From assembly GCA_031291235.1 (NCBI GenBank), contig JARLJL010000013.1, positions 124,001-188,000 on the forward strand: 64,000 nucleotides of DNA. The letters run 5' to 3'. Positions 41,850 through 51,624 of this stretch are shown here, piece by piece; position 1 is the first letter of the stretch; each line of letters begins with the position of its first letter. The stretch comes from Sulfuriferula sp. (GTDB lineage Bacteria; Pseudomonadota; Gammaproteobacteria; Burkholderiales; Sulfuriferulaceae). Below the pieces are notes generated by a model. That model saw only the letters and a list, made by a program, of their open reading frames with translations, did no database searches and was not told the DNA's origin. The position numbers were made by a program, and so were the translations under genes.

Positions 41850-43549
41850 TCAATTTTGATCGCCATTTATGGCAGCGTTTCAGAACAATTGCGGCCCCTT
41901 ACTGGTTCGGACAAGAAAAATGGCAAGCCAGAGGGCTGCTTGTCCTGCTGGTGCTGTTACTGCTCGGGCAGACCGGATTCGCCGTACTATTCAACCAGTT
42001 GACGGGAGAGTTCACCTCGGCGCTGGCGGCAAAGGACGCAGACAGATTCTGGACTGCCATCAAGGAATGCCTCGCCATCCTGATCGTCGCTGCACCAATA
42101 TATGCATATTACTACTATGTGCGGGACAAGCTCGGCATTTACTGGCGGCGCTGGCTGACCCGGGACTTTCTGGGCAGCTATTTCAGCAATCGGGCCTATT
42201 ACGATCTGAATGCCAGCACCGAGATCGACAACCCGGATCAGCGTATCGCCGAGGACATCAATACCTTTACCCAGAGATCCCTCTACTTTTTGCTGGTACT
42301 GATCGGCGCACTGCTGCAGCTCGTGGCTTTTTCGGGCGTGCTCTGGTCGATTTCCACCGAACTGGTCTATTTTCTGATCATTTATGCGATTGTCGGCACC
42401 GCAGTCACCCTGCTGGTGTTCGGCAAAATGCTGATCGGACTTAACTTCTACCAACTCAAACGTGAAGCCAATTTCCGCTTCAGTCTGGTACGCGTACGCG
42501 AGAACGCCGAAGCCATCGCCTTCTATCGCGGCGAGGCGCAAGAGTCGCGGCAAGTCAGCTTTCATTTCGATGAAGCTTTCGGCAATTACAACAAACTCAT
42601 CAAGGCACAACTGCATCTGAATCTGTTCCAGTACGGCTACAGCTTCATGACCATCATTTTGCCCAGCGCCATCATTGCCGGGCGGGTGCTATCAGGGGAA
42701 CTGGAGGTCGGCCGCGCGATTCAGGCTGCAGGAGCTTTTGCAGCGATATTGAGCGCGCTGACGATACTGGTAGATAACTTCGAAAGCTTCAGCAGCTTTG
42801 CTGCCGGAATTGATCGTCTCAGCAGCTTTGCCAAATCGCTCGTCGATAAAAACATCACCCCGGCGCAGAACGGGGACAGTATTGCGCTGGTGCAGGATTC
42901 CCGTCTGGTCATCGAAAATCTCACCTTACAGACGCCGAACGGTGAGCGAACCCTGATCAAAAATCTCTCCATGACGATCAATCCGGGCGAGAGCGTGATG
43001 ATCGTTGGCGCCAGCGGTTATGGAAAAAGCTCGTTGCTGCGTGCCATTGCCGGTTTGTGGCACGCCGGCAGCGGTTGTATCATCCGCCCGGAGGCAGGGG
43101 AAATGCTGTTCCTGCCGCAACGGCCATACATGCTACTGGGCAATTTGCGCAGCCAGCTGTTATACCCGCAACAGGATAGGAAAATAGAGGATGAGGAACT
43201 GTTGCAGTTACTGGATCGCGTCAACCTGCCGGATATCGCCGCCCGGTTGGGTGGACTGGATGCCGAGCTGGACTGGGCAAAAGTACTGTCGGTGGGTGAG
43301 CAGCAGCGCATGGCCTTTGCCCGGGTGCTACTCGCCGCACCCCGTTACGCTATCCTCGATGAAGCAACCAGCGCGCTGGATATCGACAACGAGGATAATC
43401 TGTATCGGCAACTGGCGGCCAGCGCCACAACACTGGTCAGCGTCGGCCATCGCGCCTCCATCATGAAATATCACCCACAGGTACTGGAACTCACCGGGGA
43501 CGGGAAATGGCAGCTATACGCAACGGATGACTATCATTTTAATCAGTAA
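41846..43549 (+). CDS. SbmA/BacA-like ABC transporter (fused permease and ATPase)
   Basis: A 567-residue protein. An ABC_membrane_2-type permease with about six spans (residues 25-290, including RRWLTRDFLGSYFSNRAYYD and EIDNPDQRIAEDI typical of SbmA/BacA/YddA proteins) is followed by an ATPase with Walker A GASGYGKSSLL, signature LSVGEQQRMAFAR and Walker B YAILDEATSALD. Family members move peptides, vitamin B12 or long-chain acyl compounds. The ATG at 41846 is chosen over a TTG five codons upstream because it overlaps the preceding small ORF. Substrate unknown. Confidence 0.88.
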   Translation: MINFDRHLWQRFRTIAAPYWFGQEKWQARGLLVLLVLLLLGQTGFAVLFNQLTGEFTSALAAKDADRFWTAIKECLAILIVAAPIYAYYYYVRDKLGIYWRRWLTRDFLGSYFSNRAYYDLNASTEIDNPDQRIAEDINTFTQRSLYFLLVLIGALLQLVAFSGVLWSISTELVYFLIIYAIVGTAVTLLVFGKMLIGLNFYQLKREANFRFSLVRVRENAEAIAFYRGEAQESRQVSFHFDEAFGNYNKLIKAQLHLNLFQYGYSFMTIILPSAIIAGRVLSGELEVGRAIQAAGAFAAILSALTILVDNFESFSSFAAGIDRLSSFAKSLVDKNITPAQNGDSIALVQDSRLVIENLTLQTPNGERTLIKNLSMTINPGESVMIVGASGYGKSSLLRAIAGLWHAGSGCIIRPEAGEMLFLPQRPYMLLGNLRSQLLYPQQDRKIEDEELLQLLDRVNLPDIAARLGGLDAELDWAKVLSVGEQQRMAFARVLLAAPRYAILDEATSALDIDNEDNLYRQLAASATTLVSVGHRASIMKYHPQVLELTGDGKWQLYATDDYHFNQ

Positions 43550-43651
43550 CCACTCGTTTGCCTTGCTAAAATCCCGCTGACTTCGTTACACAATGTACTC
43601 GCAAGACAAGATTGCGTATAGCGGCACCTGTCAACACCACAGCACACTCGC

Positions 43652-44119
43652 CTACAAAAACCTGTCCAGCCGCTTGCGGCTAGCCTTGTCCAGCTGCTGG
43701 ATATCGCGTATCAAAAATTGCACGCCGTTACTGTCGGCGATCAATAACTGCGAAACGGACAAGCGCCGGATATCGTCTTCAGCTTTCAACGTAAACTCTG
43801 TGTCGCCGCGATCGGTGCCGACTTGCCACACGCTGGGCGTGGCATAGCTGGAGACGTGACGGATGCTACGTATTTCCGGCATGAATTCGCGGCTCGCCAG
43901 CGCATCGTCGAGCATGGCGCGCGATGCCGCATCCAGTTCGTCGAGATGCGCAATCCATACCAGCTCGTGACCGCGGGCATCGACCAGACTCACGCCTGCA
44001 TCCGGCGCGCTCATCGGGAACGCGCGTACCGGCGTCACCTGCTCGTGCACGACGCCGTCGGTATCGGTATAGCACAATTGCCCGTAAGCATTATGGTTAA
44101 GCTGTAACGCTGTCATCAT
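43652..44119 (-). CDS. Cyanophycin-associated DUF1854 protein
   Basis: A 155-residue soluble protein, DUF1854 family: VTPVRAFPMSAPDAGVSLVD, HELVWIAHLDEL, FMPEIRSIRHVSS and FLIRDIQQLDKASRKRLDRF. It is regularly encoded with cyanophycin synthetase genes and a particular ABC protein, as here. The ATG lies inside the end of the ABC gene (overlap of 23 bases), so the two are coupled. The molecular role is unknown; it may regulate or assist granule metabolism or the ABC protein. Confidence 0.85.
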   Translation of the reverse strand: MMTALQLNHNAYGQLCYTDTDGVVHEQVTPVRAFPMSAPDAGVSLVDARGHELVWIAHLDELDAASRAMLDDALASREFMPEIRSIRHVSSYATPSVWQVGTDRGDTEFTLKAEDDIRRLSVSQLLIADSNGVQFLIRDIQQLDKASRKRLDRFL

Positions 44120-46391
44120 CACCCTCGCTATCCACCTGGCGCGCCTGCGCTTCATACAATTGGGTATAGGCGCCGTTACGCGCCAGCAAGTCTTCATGCT
44201 TGCCGACCTCGATGATCTTGCCGCGATCCAGCACTACCAGCCGGTCGGCATGACGCAAAGTGCTCAGGCGGTGAGCAACGGCTATGGTGGTGCGACCGCG
44301 CACCAGGTTTTCCAGCGCCCCCTGAATTTCACGCTCGGTTTCGGTATCCACTGACGAAGTTGCCTCATCCAGTATCAGGATGCGCGGATCGATGAGCAGT
44401 GCCCGGGCAATGGAAATGCGCTGGCGCTCGCCGCCGGACAAGGCCTGACCGCGTTCGCCTACCAGCGAATCGTAGCCTTGCGGCAGGCGCAATATGAAAT
44501 CGTGGGCATGCGCCGCGCGCGCTGCCGCGACGATTTCTTCACGGCTGGCATCGGGCTTGCCGTAGGCGATATTTTCGGCGATGGTGCCGAAAAACAAGAA
44601 CGGTTCCTGCAACACCAGCCCAATGTTGCGCCGATATTCCGACACCGGCAGCGAACGGATGTCCACGCCGTCGATCAGCACGGCACCCTCGGTGACATCG
44701 TAGAACCGGCAGATCAGGTTCACCAGCGTGCTTTTGCCGGAACCGCTATGCCCGACCAGACCGATCATCTCACCCGGTGCGATGGTCAGGTCCATACCGC
44801 GGATGACGCTACGGTTGCCGTAGCGAAAACCGATCTGGCGCAAGGTAATTTCACCGCGCACGGCTGACAGATGTTGTGGCTGCACCGGTTCCGGCACACT
44901 GGAAACATGGTCGAGTATGTCAAAGATACGCTTGGCGCCCGCTGCCGCCTTTTGCGTTACCGAGACAATGCGGCTCATTGAATCCAGCCGCGCGTAAAAC
45001 CGGCTGATATACGCCAGAAACGCAGTCAGCACACCGACCGTAATCTGGTTGTTCGACACCTGCCAGATACCGAACGCCCACACCACCAGCAAACCGATCT
45101 CGGTCAGCAGCGTCACCGTCGGCGTAAACAGCGACCATACTGCATTAACCTTGTCGTTGATTGCCAGGTTGCGCTGGTTGGCGTCGCGGAAACGCGCGAT
45201 CTCGCGCTGCTCCTGCGCAAATGCCTTGACCACGCGAATACCGGGGATGGTATCGGTAAGTACATTACTGATCTCGGCCCAGATACGGTCGGCTTTTTCA
45301 AAGCCGAAACGCAGTTTGTCGCGCACCACATGGATCATCCACACGATAAACGGCAGCGGCAGCAAGGTCACCAGCGCCAGCCACGGATTAATCGATACCA
45401 GTATCGCGGCGGTCATCAGTATGACCAGTACATCGGTAGCGAAATCCAGCAAATGCAGCGACAGGAATACGGAAATACGGTCGGTCTCGCTGCCCACGCG
45501 GGCGATCAGATCGCCGGTGCGCTTGCCACCGTAAAACGCCAGCGACAGCTTGTGCATGTGCTCGTAGGTGGTCAGACGCAAATCCATGCAGATGCGCTCG
45601 CTCACCCGCGCCAGCAGATAGGTGCGGCCCCAGCCCAATCCCCAGGCCACCAGTGCCGAACCCAGCAGGCCGGCCAGATACCATGCAACCAGAACATGAT
45701 CGATAGGCTTACCGTTCTGAAAAGGAATCAGAATATTATCCATCAGCGGCATGGTCAGATAAGGCGGCACCAGCGTGGCGGCAGTCGCGCCCAGCGTCAG
45801 CAGAAAACCGAACAGCAGCAGGCCGTTATAGGGTTGCGCAAAGCGCCACAAACGCAGCAACGCCCAGGTCGACGGCGCGGATTGCGTGACCTGCTCGCAT
45901 ACCGGGCATTCGTCTTCGCCCTCAGGCAGCGGCGCCTGACAGTTCACACACACCGCCAGATGATGGCGCACGGCTTCCTGCCCGCTCATCATGGCTGCCA
46001 TGTGCGTATCGAATTGCGCTTGCAGTCGTTGCGCCGCAGTATTCTGCGCTAACGTATAATGCCAGCTTGCCAGACGGCCATGAGCGTCGTCGAGATCCAG
46101 ACTGCCGACGCCGGCGTGATCGCGACGATGCAGCACCAGACCCTCGCGAAAATGCCAATGCTGCCAATCCACCTGCTCGCTGAACCTGGCTAGCAGACGT
46201 TGATTGGTGACGATCAGGATACCCTGGGTAAAGTGCAAACTCTCCCCCAGATCAAGCGGCATACTTGCCAGCACGTATTCTGCCGGCGCAAGCTGTTGCG
46301 CCAGCGTTTCTCGCCAGACGGCGGGAAATTCGGCAGGAATTGCTAGGGGGGAGCTATGAATAGAGGACACTGATGTAAAAATCGAGGGCAC
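44097..46391 (-). CDS. Cyanophycin-associated ABC transporter with N-terminal PH-like domain and zinc ribbon
   Basis: A 764-residue protein. Residues ~35-130 resemble a bacterial PH-like domain (YVLASMPLDLGESLHFTQGI, LIVTNQRLLARF), followed by a zinc ribbon with Cys148, Cys151, Cys162 and Cys165 (CVNCQAPLPEGEDECPVCE). Then comes a full ABC exporter half: membrane domain (about 185-470, six spans) and ATPase with VGHSGSGKSTLVNL, ALSGGERQRISIARALL and RILILDEATSSVD. ABC proteins of this architecture cluster with cyanophycin genes. The transported compound is unproven; arginine-aspartate peptides or a signal are guesses. It is divergent from cphA', sharing its promoter region. Confidence 0.9.
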   Translation of the reverse strand: MPSIFTSVSSIHSSPLAIPAEFPAVWRETLAQQLAPAEYVLASMPLDLGESLHFTQGILIVTNQRLLARFSEQVDWQHWHFREGLVLHRRDHAGVGSLDLDDAHGRLASWHYTLAQNTAAQRLQAQFDTHMAAMMSGQEAVRHHLAVCVNCQAPLPEGEDECPVCEQVTQSAPSTWALLRLWRFAQPYNGLLLFGFLLTLGATAATLVPPYLTMPLMDNILIPFQNGKPIDHVLVAWYLAGLLGSALVAWGLGWGRTYLLARVSERICMDLRLTTYEHMHKLSLAFYGGKRTGDLIARVGSETDRISVFLSLHLLDFATDVLVILMTAAILVSINPWLALVTLLPLPFIVWMIHVVRDKLRFGFEKADRIWAEISNVLTDTIPGIRVVKAFAQEQREIARFRDANQRNLAINDKVNAVWSLFTPTVTLLTEIGLLVVWAFGIWQVSNNQITVGVLTAFLAYISRFYARLDSMSRIVSVTQKAAAGAKRIFDILDHVSSVPEPVQPQHLSAVRGEITLRQIGFRYGNRSVIRGMDLTIAPGEMIGLVGHSGSGKSTLVNLICRFYDVTEGAVLIDGVDIRSLPVSEYRRNIGLVLQEPFLFFGTIAENIAYGKPDASREEIVAAARAAHAHDFILRLPQGYDSLVGERGQALSGGERQRISIARALLIDPRILILDEATSSVDTETEREIQGALENLVRGRTTIAVAHRLSTLRHADRLVVLDRGKIIEVGKHEDLLARNGAYTQLYEAQARQVDSEGDDDSVTA

Positions 46392-46511
46392 AAGTAAACG
46401 TAAATTCTACTGGTGCGTTAGTTAACAGTACAGCACTTTAGCTTTCAATTTCCTGAAAACCGGCTGTTATTGCATTTACTATATTATAAGCATCATATTA
46501 CCGAGCTGCCG

Positions 46512-48659
46512 ATGAATAACACAAAACGCGACATGAAATTTCTCCGCATCATGTCATTGCAGGGACCGAATATCTGGACTTATCGCCCGGTGCTGGAAGC
46601 CTGGGTGGATATAGGCGAGCTGGAAGAGTCGCCGTCCAACACCATCCCCGGATTTAACGACCGGCTGATCGCATGGCTGCCCAGCCTGATCGAACATCGC
46701 TGCAGCATCGGCGAACGCGGCGGTTTTATCCAGCGCTTGCGCGACGGCACCTGGCCCGGCCACATCCTCGAACACGTTACGCTGGAACTGCAGAATCTTG
46801 CCGGCATGCCCGGCGGCTTCGGCAAGGCTCGCGAAATGGATACACGCGGCGTCTACAAGGTCGTCGTACGCGCATGGCATGAGGAAGTCACGCTCGCCAG
46901 CCTGCATTTTGCACGCGAGCTGATTCTCGCCGCGATGGACGACAAGCCGTTCGACGTCGCGGCGGCTATCGAAGAATTAAGCGAATTGGCGGAATCCAGA
47001 CTGCTGGGCCCCAGCACCTACAGCATAGTCGATGCGGCAGACGACCGCGGCATCCCTTCGACTCGCCTGAATACCGGCAATCTGGTTCAACTTGGCTATG
47101 GCGCGGCGCAACGTCGCATCTGGACTGCGGAAACCGACGAGACCAGCGCCATTGCCGAAACCATTTCGCGCGACAAATCGCTCACCAAACAATTGCTCAG
47201 CAGCTGCGGCATCCCCATTCCCGAAGGTTACGATGTAGAAAGCGCTGCCGCCGCATGGGAAGCTGCCGAAGACATCGGCGTGCCGGTAGTGGTCAAGCCG
47301 TGCAGCGGCAATCACGGCCGCGCCGTATTCACCAACCTGACGACCCGTGCAGAAGTAGAAGCCGCATATCAAGTGGCACTGGAAGAAGAAAGCGGCGTCA
47401 TTGTCGAACGTTTCGTTCCCGGTCAGGAACATCGCCTGCTCGTGATCGGCGGCAAGCTGGTCGCTGCGGCCCGCGGCGAGATCGCCAGCGTGATCGGCGA
47501 CGGACGCTCGACCATAACCCATCTGGTTACAACGCAACTCAACGCTGATCCGCGCCGCGGTCACACTGAAGACCACCCGCTCAATCCTGTCCGTATCGAC
47601 TCAGCCGCCACCATCGAACTGGCGCGTCAGGGCTACACCGCAGAATCCGTACCTGCTGCCGGGATAGCCGTCGTCATCCAGCGCATAGGCAATGTTGCAT
47701 TTGACGTCACCGATCTCGTACATCCGAGCACCGCAGCCATGGTCGCCCTCGCTGCAAAAGTGGTCGGGCTGGATATCGCCGGCATCGATCTGGTGGTTGA
47801 AGATATTTCCCGCCCTGTCATCGAACAACACGGCGCCATCGTCGAAGTCAACGCCGGCCCTGGTCTGCTCATGCATCTTAAACCGGCTGCCGGTCAGCCG
47901 CGCCCGGTGGGACAAGCTATCGTCGAGCACCTGTTCCCCATTGGCGAAAACGGCCGCATCCCCGTCGTCGCCGTATCCGGCAGCAGCGGCACCACGCCTA
48001 TCGCCAAACTAATCGCCCACTTGGTCTGCCTGAACAATCAGCGCGTCGGACTGGCCTGTCGCGACGGCATGTACGTCAATTTGCGCAGGATAGAGGCAGG
48101 CAATCGCGCCAACTGGGCAGCAGCGCATAAACTCCTGCTCAACCCCTCAGTAGAAACCGCCGTCATCGAAACCGGTAGCCGCGAACTGTTAAGCGAAGGA
48201 CTGGCCTTCGACCGCTGCCAGGTTGCCGTACTCAGCAATATAGCGACCGACGAGGACCTCAGCGAATATGCGATGACTACCGATGAAAAGCGCTACAACA
48301 CCTATCGCACATTTATCGACGTCGTGTTACCGAGCGGCGCAGCAGTGCTCAATGCAGCTGACCCCATGCAGGTGGAAATGCGCACCTTATGCGACGGAGA
48401 AGTCATGTTTTTTGCAACTGACGCCAGCCTTCCGTCTATTATTGAACATCGCAACAAACAAGGCCGTGCCGTCTTTATCGACAATGAAAAAATCGTACTG
48501 GCACAAGGCGATCTGCTGACGCCGCTCATCGCTGTTGCCAAGCTGCCCGACATGGCGATGGACCAGAACCAAATAGTTGCCGGCATTGCTGCCGCCTGGG
48601 CGCTGGGCATGGATCTCGATTTGATCCGGGCCGGATTGCAAGCCTTTACCGATAAATAA
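46512..48659 (+). CDS. cphA': Cyanophycin synthetase-like protein CphA'
   Basis: A 715-residue relative of CphA: N-terminal domain (MKFLRIMSLQGPNIWTYRPV, WPGHILEHVTLELQNLAG), ATP-grasp domain (about 200-460, VPVVVKPCSGNHGRAVFTNL) and a Mur-ligase-like domain (about 470-715). In the latter the P-loop reads VSGSSGTTPIAKLIAHL, with threonine where CphA has the ATP-binding lysine of GTNGKTT. The final Mur-ligase lobe present in CphA is missing. The second adenylation/ligation activity is therefore probably lost, while the ATP-grasp half looks intact. It stands 13 bases before cphA. The frame opens further upstream; MNNTKRD is the preferred start. Confidence 0.85.
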   Translation: MNNTKRDMKFLRIMSLQGPNIWTYRPVLEAWVDIGELEESPSNTIPGFNDRLIAWLPSLIEHRCSIGERGGFIQRLRDGTWPGHILEHVTLELQNLAGMPGGFGKAREMDTRGVYKVVVRAWHEEVTLASLHFARELILAAMDDKPFDVAAAIEELSELAESRLLGPSTYSIVDAADDRGIPSTRLNTGNLVQLGYGAAQRRIWTAETDETSAIAETISRDKSLTKQLLSSCGIPIPEGYDVESAAAAWEAAEDIGVPVVVKPCSGNHGRAVFTNLTTRAEVEAAYQVALEEESGVIVERFVPGQEHRLLVIGGKLVAAARGEIASVIGDGRSTITHLVTTQLNADPRRGHTEDHPLNPVRIDSAATIELARQGYTAESVPAAGIAVVIQRIGNVAFDVTDLVHPSTAAMVALAAKVVGLDIAGIDLVVEDISRPVIEQHGAIVEVNAGPGLLMHLKPAAGQPRPVGQAIVEHLFPIGENGRIPVVAVSGSSGTTPIAKLIAHLVCLNNQRVGLACRDGMYVNLRRIEAGNRANWAAAHKLLLNPSVETAVIETGSRELLSEGLAFDRCQVAVLSNIATDEDLSEYAMTTDEKRYNTYRTFIDVVLPSGAAVLNAADPMQVEMRTLCDGEVMFFATDASLPSIIEHRNKQGRAVFIDNEKIVLAQGDLLTPLIAVAKLPDMAMDQNQIVAGIAAAWALGMDLDLIRAGLQAFTDK

Positions 48660-48672
48660 AACAGGATCATCC

Positions 48673-51243
48673 ATGGAAGTATCCCGCATTCGCGCCCTGC
48701 GTGGGCCTAACCTCTGGAGCAGGCATACCGCCATAGAGGCCATCGTCCGCTGTATTACCCTGGAAACGGACCTGGTCAGCTTATCGGATTTCGAAACCCG
48801 GCTACGCGCGCGCTTTCCCGAAATTGGCACGTTGCAACCCATAGGTGGCGACCATAACATACCCATGGCGCACGCGCTGGAAGTCGCAGCGCTGGAGTTG
48901 CAGGCGCATGCTGGCTGCCCAGTCACCTTCAGCCGCACCACGCAAACCATAGAACCCGGCGTGTATCAGGTAGTGATCGAATACAGTGAGGAAGCCGTCG
49001 GACGCGCAGCGCTGGAGTATGCACTGCAGCTATGCCTCGCCGCGGCCAACGACACGCCGTTCGACGCCCAGCAGGTGCTCGGCGAATTACGCAATCTGGA
49101 CGAAGACATCCGTCTCGGCCCCAGCACCGGCGCTATCGTCAATGCCGCCATCAAACGCGGCATCCCCTACCGCCGCATGACCATGGGCAGCATGGTGCAG
49201 TTCGGCTGGGGCAGCAAGCAACGCCGCATACTCGCCGCCGAAACCGACACCACCAGCGCAGTCTCCGAGGCCATTGCCCAGGACAAGGACCTGACCAAGA
49301 AATTATTAAATGCAGCCGGTGTGCCGGTACCGTTCGGACGCCCCGTTGCCAACGCCGAAGATGCCTGGACAGCCGCACGCGAAATCGGCAGTGCAGTTGC
49401 CGTCAAGCCGCAATTCGGCAATCAGGGCAAAGGCGTTGCCGTCAATCTGGAAACGCGCGAACAGGTTATCGCAGCCTATCACGCTGCCGCAAAAATCAGC
49501 TCGCCGGTCATGGTCGAACGCTATATCACCGGTCACGATTTCCGCATGCTGGTGGTCGGCAAGACACTGGTTGCCGCCGCCCGCCGCGACCCGCCCCATG
49601 TTTTCGGCGACGGTGTGCACAACATTCGCGAACTGGTGGAAACCGTAAACAGCGATAGCCGTCGTGGCGAAGGCCATGCCACTTCGCTGAGCAAGATACG
49701 GCTGGACGAGATCGCGCTTGCAACGCTGACCAAGCAAGGCTACAACGCCGACAGTATCCCCGCCGTCGGCGCATTCGTGGCGCTGCGCAACAACGCCAAC
49801 CTGAGTACCGGCGGCACGGCTACCGACGTAACCGACGACGTTCATCCCGAGCTGGCGGCACGCGCCATCGATGCCGCGCAAATGATAGGGCTGGATATTT
49901 GCGGCGTGGATGTATTGTGCAACAGCGTGCATTTACCGCTGGAAGAACAAGGTGGCGGTATCGTCGAAGTCAATGCCGCACCCGGTTTGCGCATGCATCT
50001 GGCGCCGTCGTTCGGCAAGCCGCGCGATGTCGGCGCAGCCGTAATCAACATGATGTTCGCCAATGGCGAAGACGGCCGCATACCGGTTGTCGCGGTCGCC
50101 GGCACCAACGGCAAGACCACAACAGTCCGCCTCACCGCGCATCTGCTGACGCATCACGGTCTGCGCGTCGGCATGACCAATTCCGACGGCGTCTATATCG
50201 GCCAGCAACGCATTGATACCGGCGACTGCAGCGGCCCCAAGAGCGCGCGCAACGTACTGGCTCACCCGGAAGTCGATGCTGCCGTGCTGGAAACCGCGCG
50301 CGGCGGCGTGTTGCGCGAAGGGCTGGCGTTCGACCGCTGCAATGTCGCTATCGTCACCAATATCGGTATCGGCGACCACCTCGGCCTGAATTACATCAAT
50401 ACCACGGAAGAACTGGCCGTCGTCAAGCGCGTCATCGTCGAAAACGTTGCGCCGCACGGCGTAGCCGTGCTCAACGCCGCGGATCCTGCGGTGGTCAAGA
50501 TGGCCGGTGCCTGTCCGGGCAGCGTAACCTTTTTTGCCCAGGACAGACAGAACCCGGTTATTTCCACGCATTGCGCCCGCGGCCTTCGCGTCATTTTCAC
50601 CGAGAACGAGCACATCGTCGCCCGCGAAGGCGAATTCGAACAGCGTATTGCGCTAGCCGACATACCGCTCACTCGCAACGGCAGCATCGCTTTCCAGATC
50701 GACAATGCCATGAGTGCGATCGGTGCCGCATGGGGCCTGGGTCTGCCCTGGGATATTATCAAGCTGGGATTGACCGATTTTGTCAACGACGCGCAAACAG
50801 CGCCGGGCCGGTTTAACGTATTCGATTATCGCGGCGCGACGCTGATCGCCGATTACGGTCATAATCCCGATGCCATCCTCGCACTGGTCGCCGCCGTGGA
50901 TCGCATGCCGGCACAGCGCCGTCACGTTGTCATCAGCGGCGCAGGCGACCGCCGCGACGAAGATATACGCCAGCAAACCGAAATACTCGGCGACGCCTTC
51001 GACGATGTCGTGCTCTATCAGGATCAATGCCAGCGCGGACGCGCAGACGGCGAAGTGCTGGCGTTATTGCGCGACGGTCTGGCCAATGCCAGCCGTGCGC
51101 ATCAGATCAGCGAAATCAACGGCGAATTCAATGCCATCGACCTTGCCCTGTCGCGCGTACAACCCGGCGACGTGTGTCTAATACTGATAGATCAGGTGGA
51201 AGAAGCGCTGGCGCATATTGCCAAACGCATCGGCGAACAATGA
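48673..51243 (+). CDS. cphA: Cyanophycin synthetase
   Basis: An 856-residue two-step ligase that builds multi-L-arginyl-poly-L-aspartate without a template. The order is N-terminal domain (ALRGPNLWSRHTAIEA, HALEVAALELQAHAG), ATP-grasp (about 200-470, VKPQFGNQGKGVAVNL, VEVNAAPGLRMHL) adding aspartate, and Mur-ligase (about 480-856, VVAVAGTNGKTTTVRLTAHL) adding arginine. DYGHNPDAILALV and ISGAGDRRDEDIRQQ mark the C-terminal lobe. All key motifs are intact and the length is normal. It follows cphA' in one operon. No cyanophycinase gene is in the window. Confidence 0.96.
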   Translation: MEVSRIRALRGPNLWSRHTAIEAIVRCITLETDLVSLSDFETRLRARFPEIGTLQPIGGDHNIPMAHALEVAALELQAHAGCPVTFSRTTQTIEPGVYQVVIEYSEEAVGRAALEYALQLCLAAANDTPFDAQQVLGELRNLDEDIRLGPSTGAIVNAAIKRGIPYRRMTMGSMVQFGWGSKQRRILAAETDTTSAVSEAIAQDKDLTKKLLNAAGVPVPFGRPVANAEDAWTAAREIGSAVAVKPQFGNQGKGVAVNLETREQVIAAYHAAAKISSPVMVERYITGHDFRMLVVGKTLVAAARRDPPHVFGDGVHNIRELVETVNSDSRRGEGHATSLSKIRLDEIALATLTKQGYNADSIPAVGAFVALRNNANLSTGGTATDVTDDVHPELAARAIDAAQMIGLDICGVDVLCNSVHLPLEEQGGGIVEVNAAPGLRMHLAPSFGKPRDVGAAVINMMFANGEDGRIPVVAVAGTNGKTTTVRLTAHLLTHHGLRVGMTNSDGVYIGQQRIDTGDCSGPKSARNVLAHPEVDAAVLETARGGVLREGLAFDRCNVAIVTNIGIGDHLGLNYINTTEELAVVKRVIVENVAPHGVAVLNAADPAVVKMAGACPGSVTFFAQDRQNPVISTHCARGLRVIFTENEHIVAREGEFEQRIALADIPLTRNGSIAFQIDNAMSAIGAAWGLGLPWDIIKLGLTDFVNDAQTAPGRFNVFDYRGATLIADYGHNPDAILALVAAVDRMPAQRRHVVISGAGDRRDEDIRQQTEILGDAFDDVVLYQDQCQRGRADGEVLALLRDGLANASRAHQISEINGEFNAIDLALSRVQPGDVCLILIDQVEEALAHIAKRIGEQ

Positions 51244-51250
51244 TCGACCT

Positions 51251-51279
51251 CGTTACCCCAGGCCGATTGCGGGGTAACG
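51251..51279. terminator. Hairpin between cphA and the small convergent ORF
   Basis: 9-bp arms CGTTACCCC/GGGGTAACG seven bases after the cphA stop. There is no U-tract on either strand, so it may be a weak or Rho-assisted terminator shared by two convergent transcripts. Confidence 0.45.
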
Positions 51280-51283
51280 TAAG

Positions 51284-51394
51284 CTAGGCCCGGCCCAGAA
51301 ACATCATGGCGAGCACCCCGACAAATGCCGCAGCCAGGGCAGTCATACTGATAACATACAGGACATGACGGGTTTTTTTGCTCAGATTAATCAT
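51284..51394 (-). CDS. Small single-span membrane protein (36 residues)
   Basis: The peptide starts MINLSKKTRHVLYVISMTAL and continues with a hydrophobic stretch (AAAFVGVLAMMFLG) ending in RA. A basic N-terminus followed by one membrane helix is typical of small inner-membrane proteins. AAGGAG lies ideally upstream of the ATG, which argues that it is translated. I do not recognise the family and the neighbours (cphA, grxD) give no clue. Confidence 0.55.
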   Translation of the reverse strand: MINLSKKTRHVLYVISMTALAAAFVGVLAMMFLGRA

Positions 51395-51521
51395 TACCAG
51401 ACTCCTTGATAACGCTGCTTCGCTAAAGCGTAGGGTTTGCCGTAACATTTCGGTCACATCATGTTACTCCCCTTCCCTGACGCCCGCCGGACACGCCGTC
51501 ACGAATCAGCGGGAGAGCAAA

Positions 51522-51550
51522 AAGCCCTTGTCGAAAACCGACAAGGGCTT
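51522..51550 (-). terminator. Terminator downstream of grxD
   Basis: 12-bp arms AAGCCCTTGTCG/CGACAAGGGCTT with a five-base loop, followed on the minus strand by a U-rich TTTTTGC stretch. Ends the grxD transcript. Confidence 0.85.
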
Positions 51551-51624
51551 GCTTGTGCAAACAATACGAACCGGTTTCGCGCGCTTACCCGGTCGTCAAA
51601 TGCAGTCCGGTCACCGGACGCATA

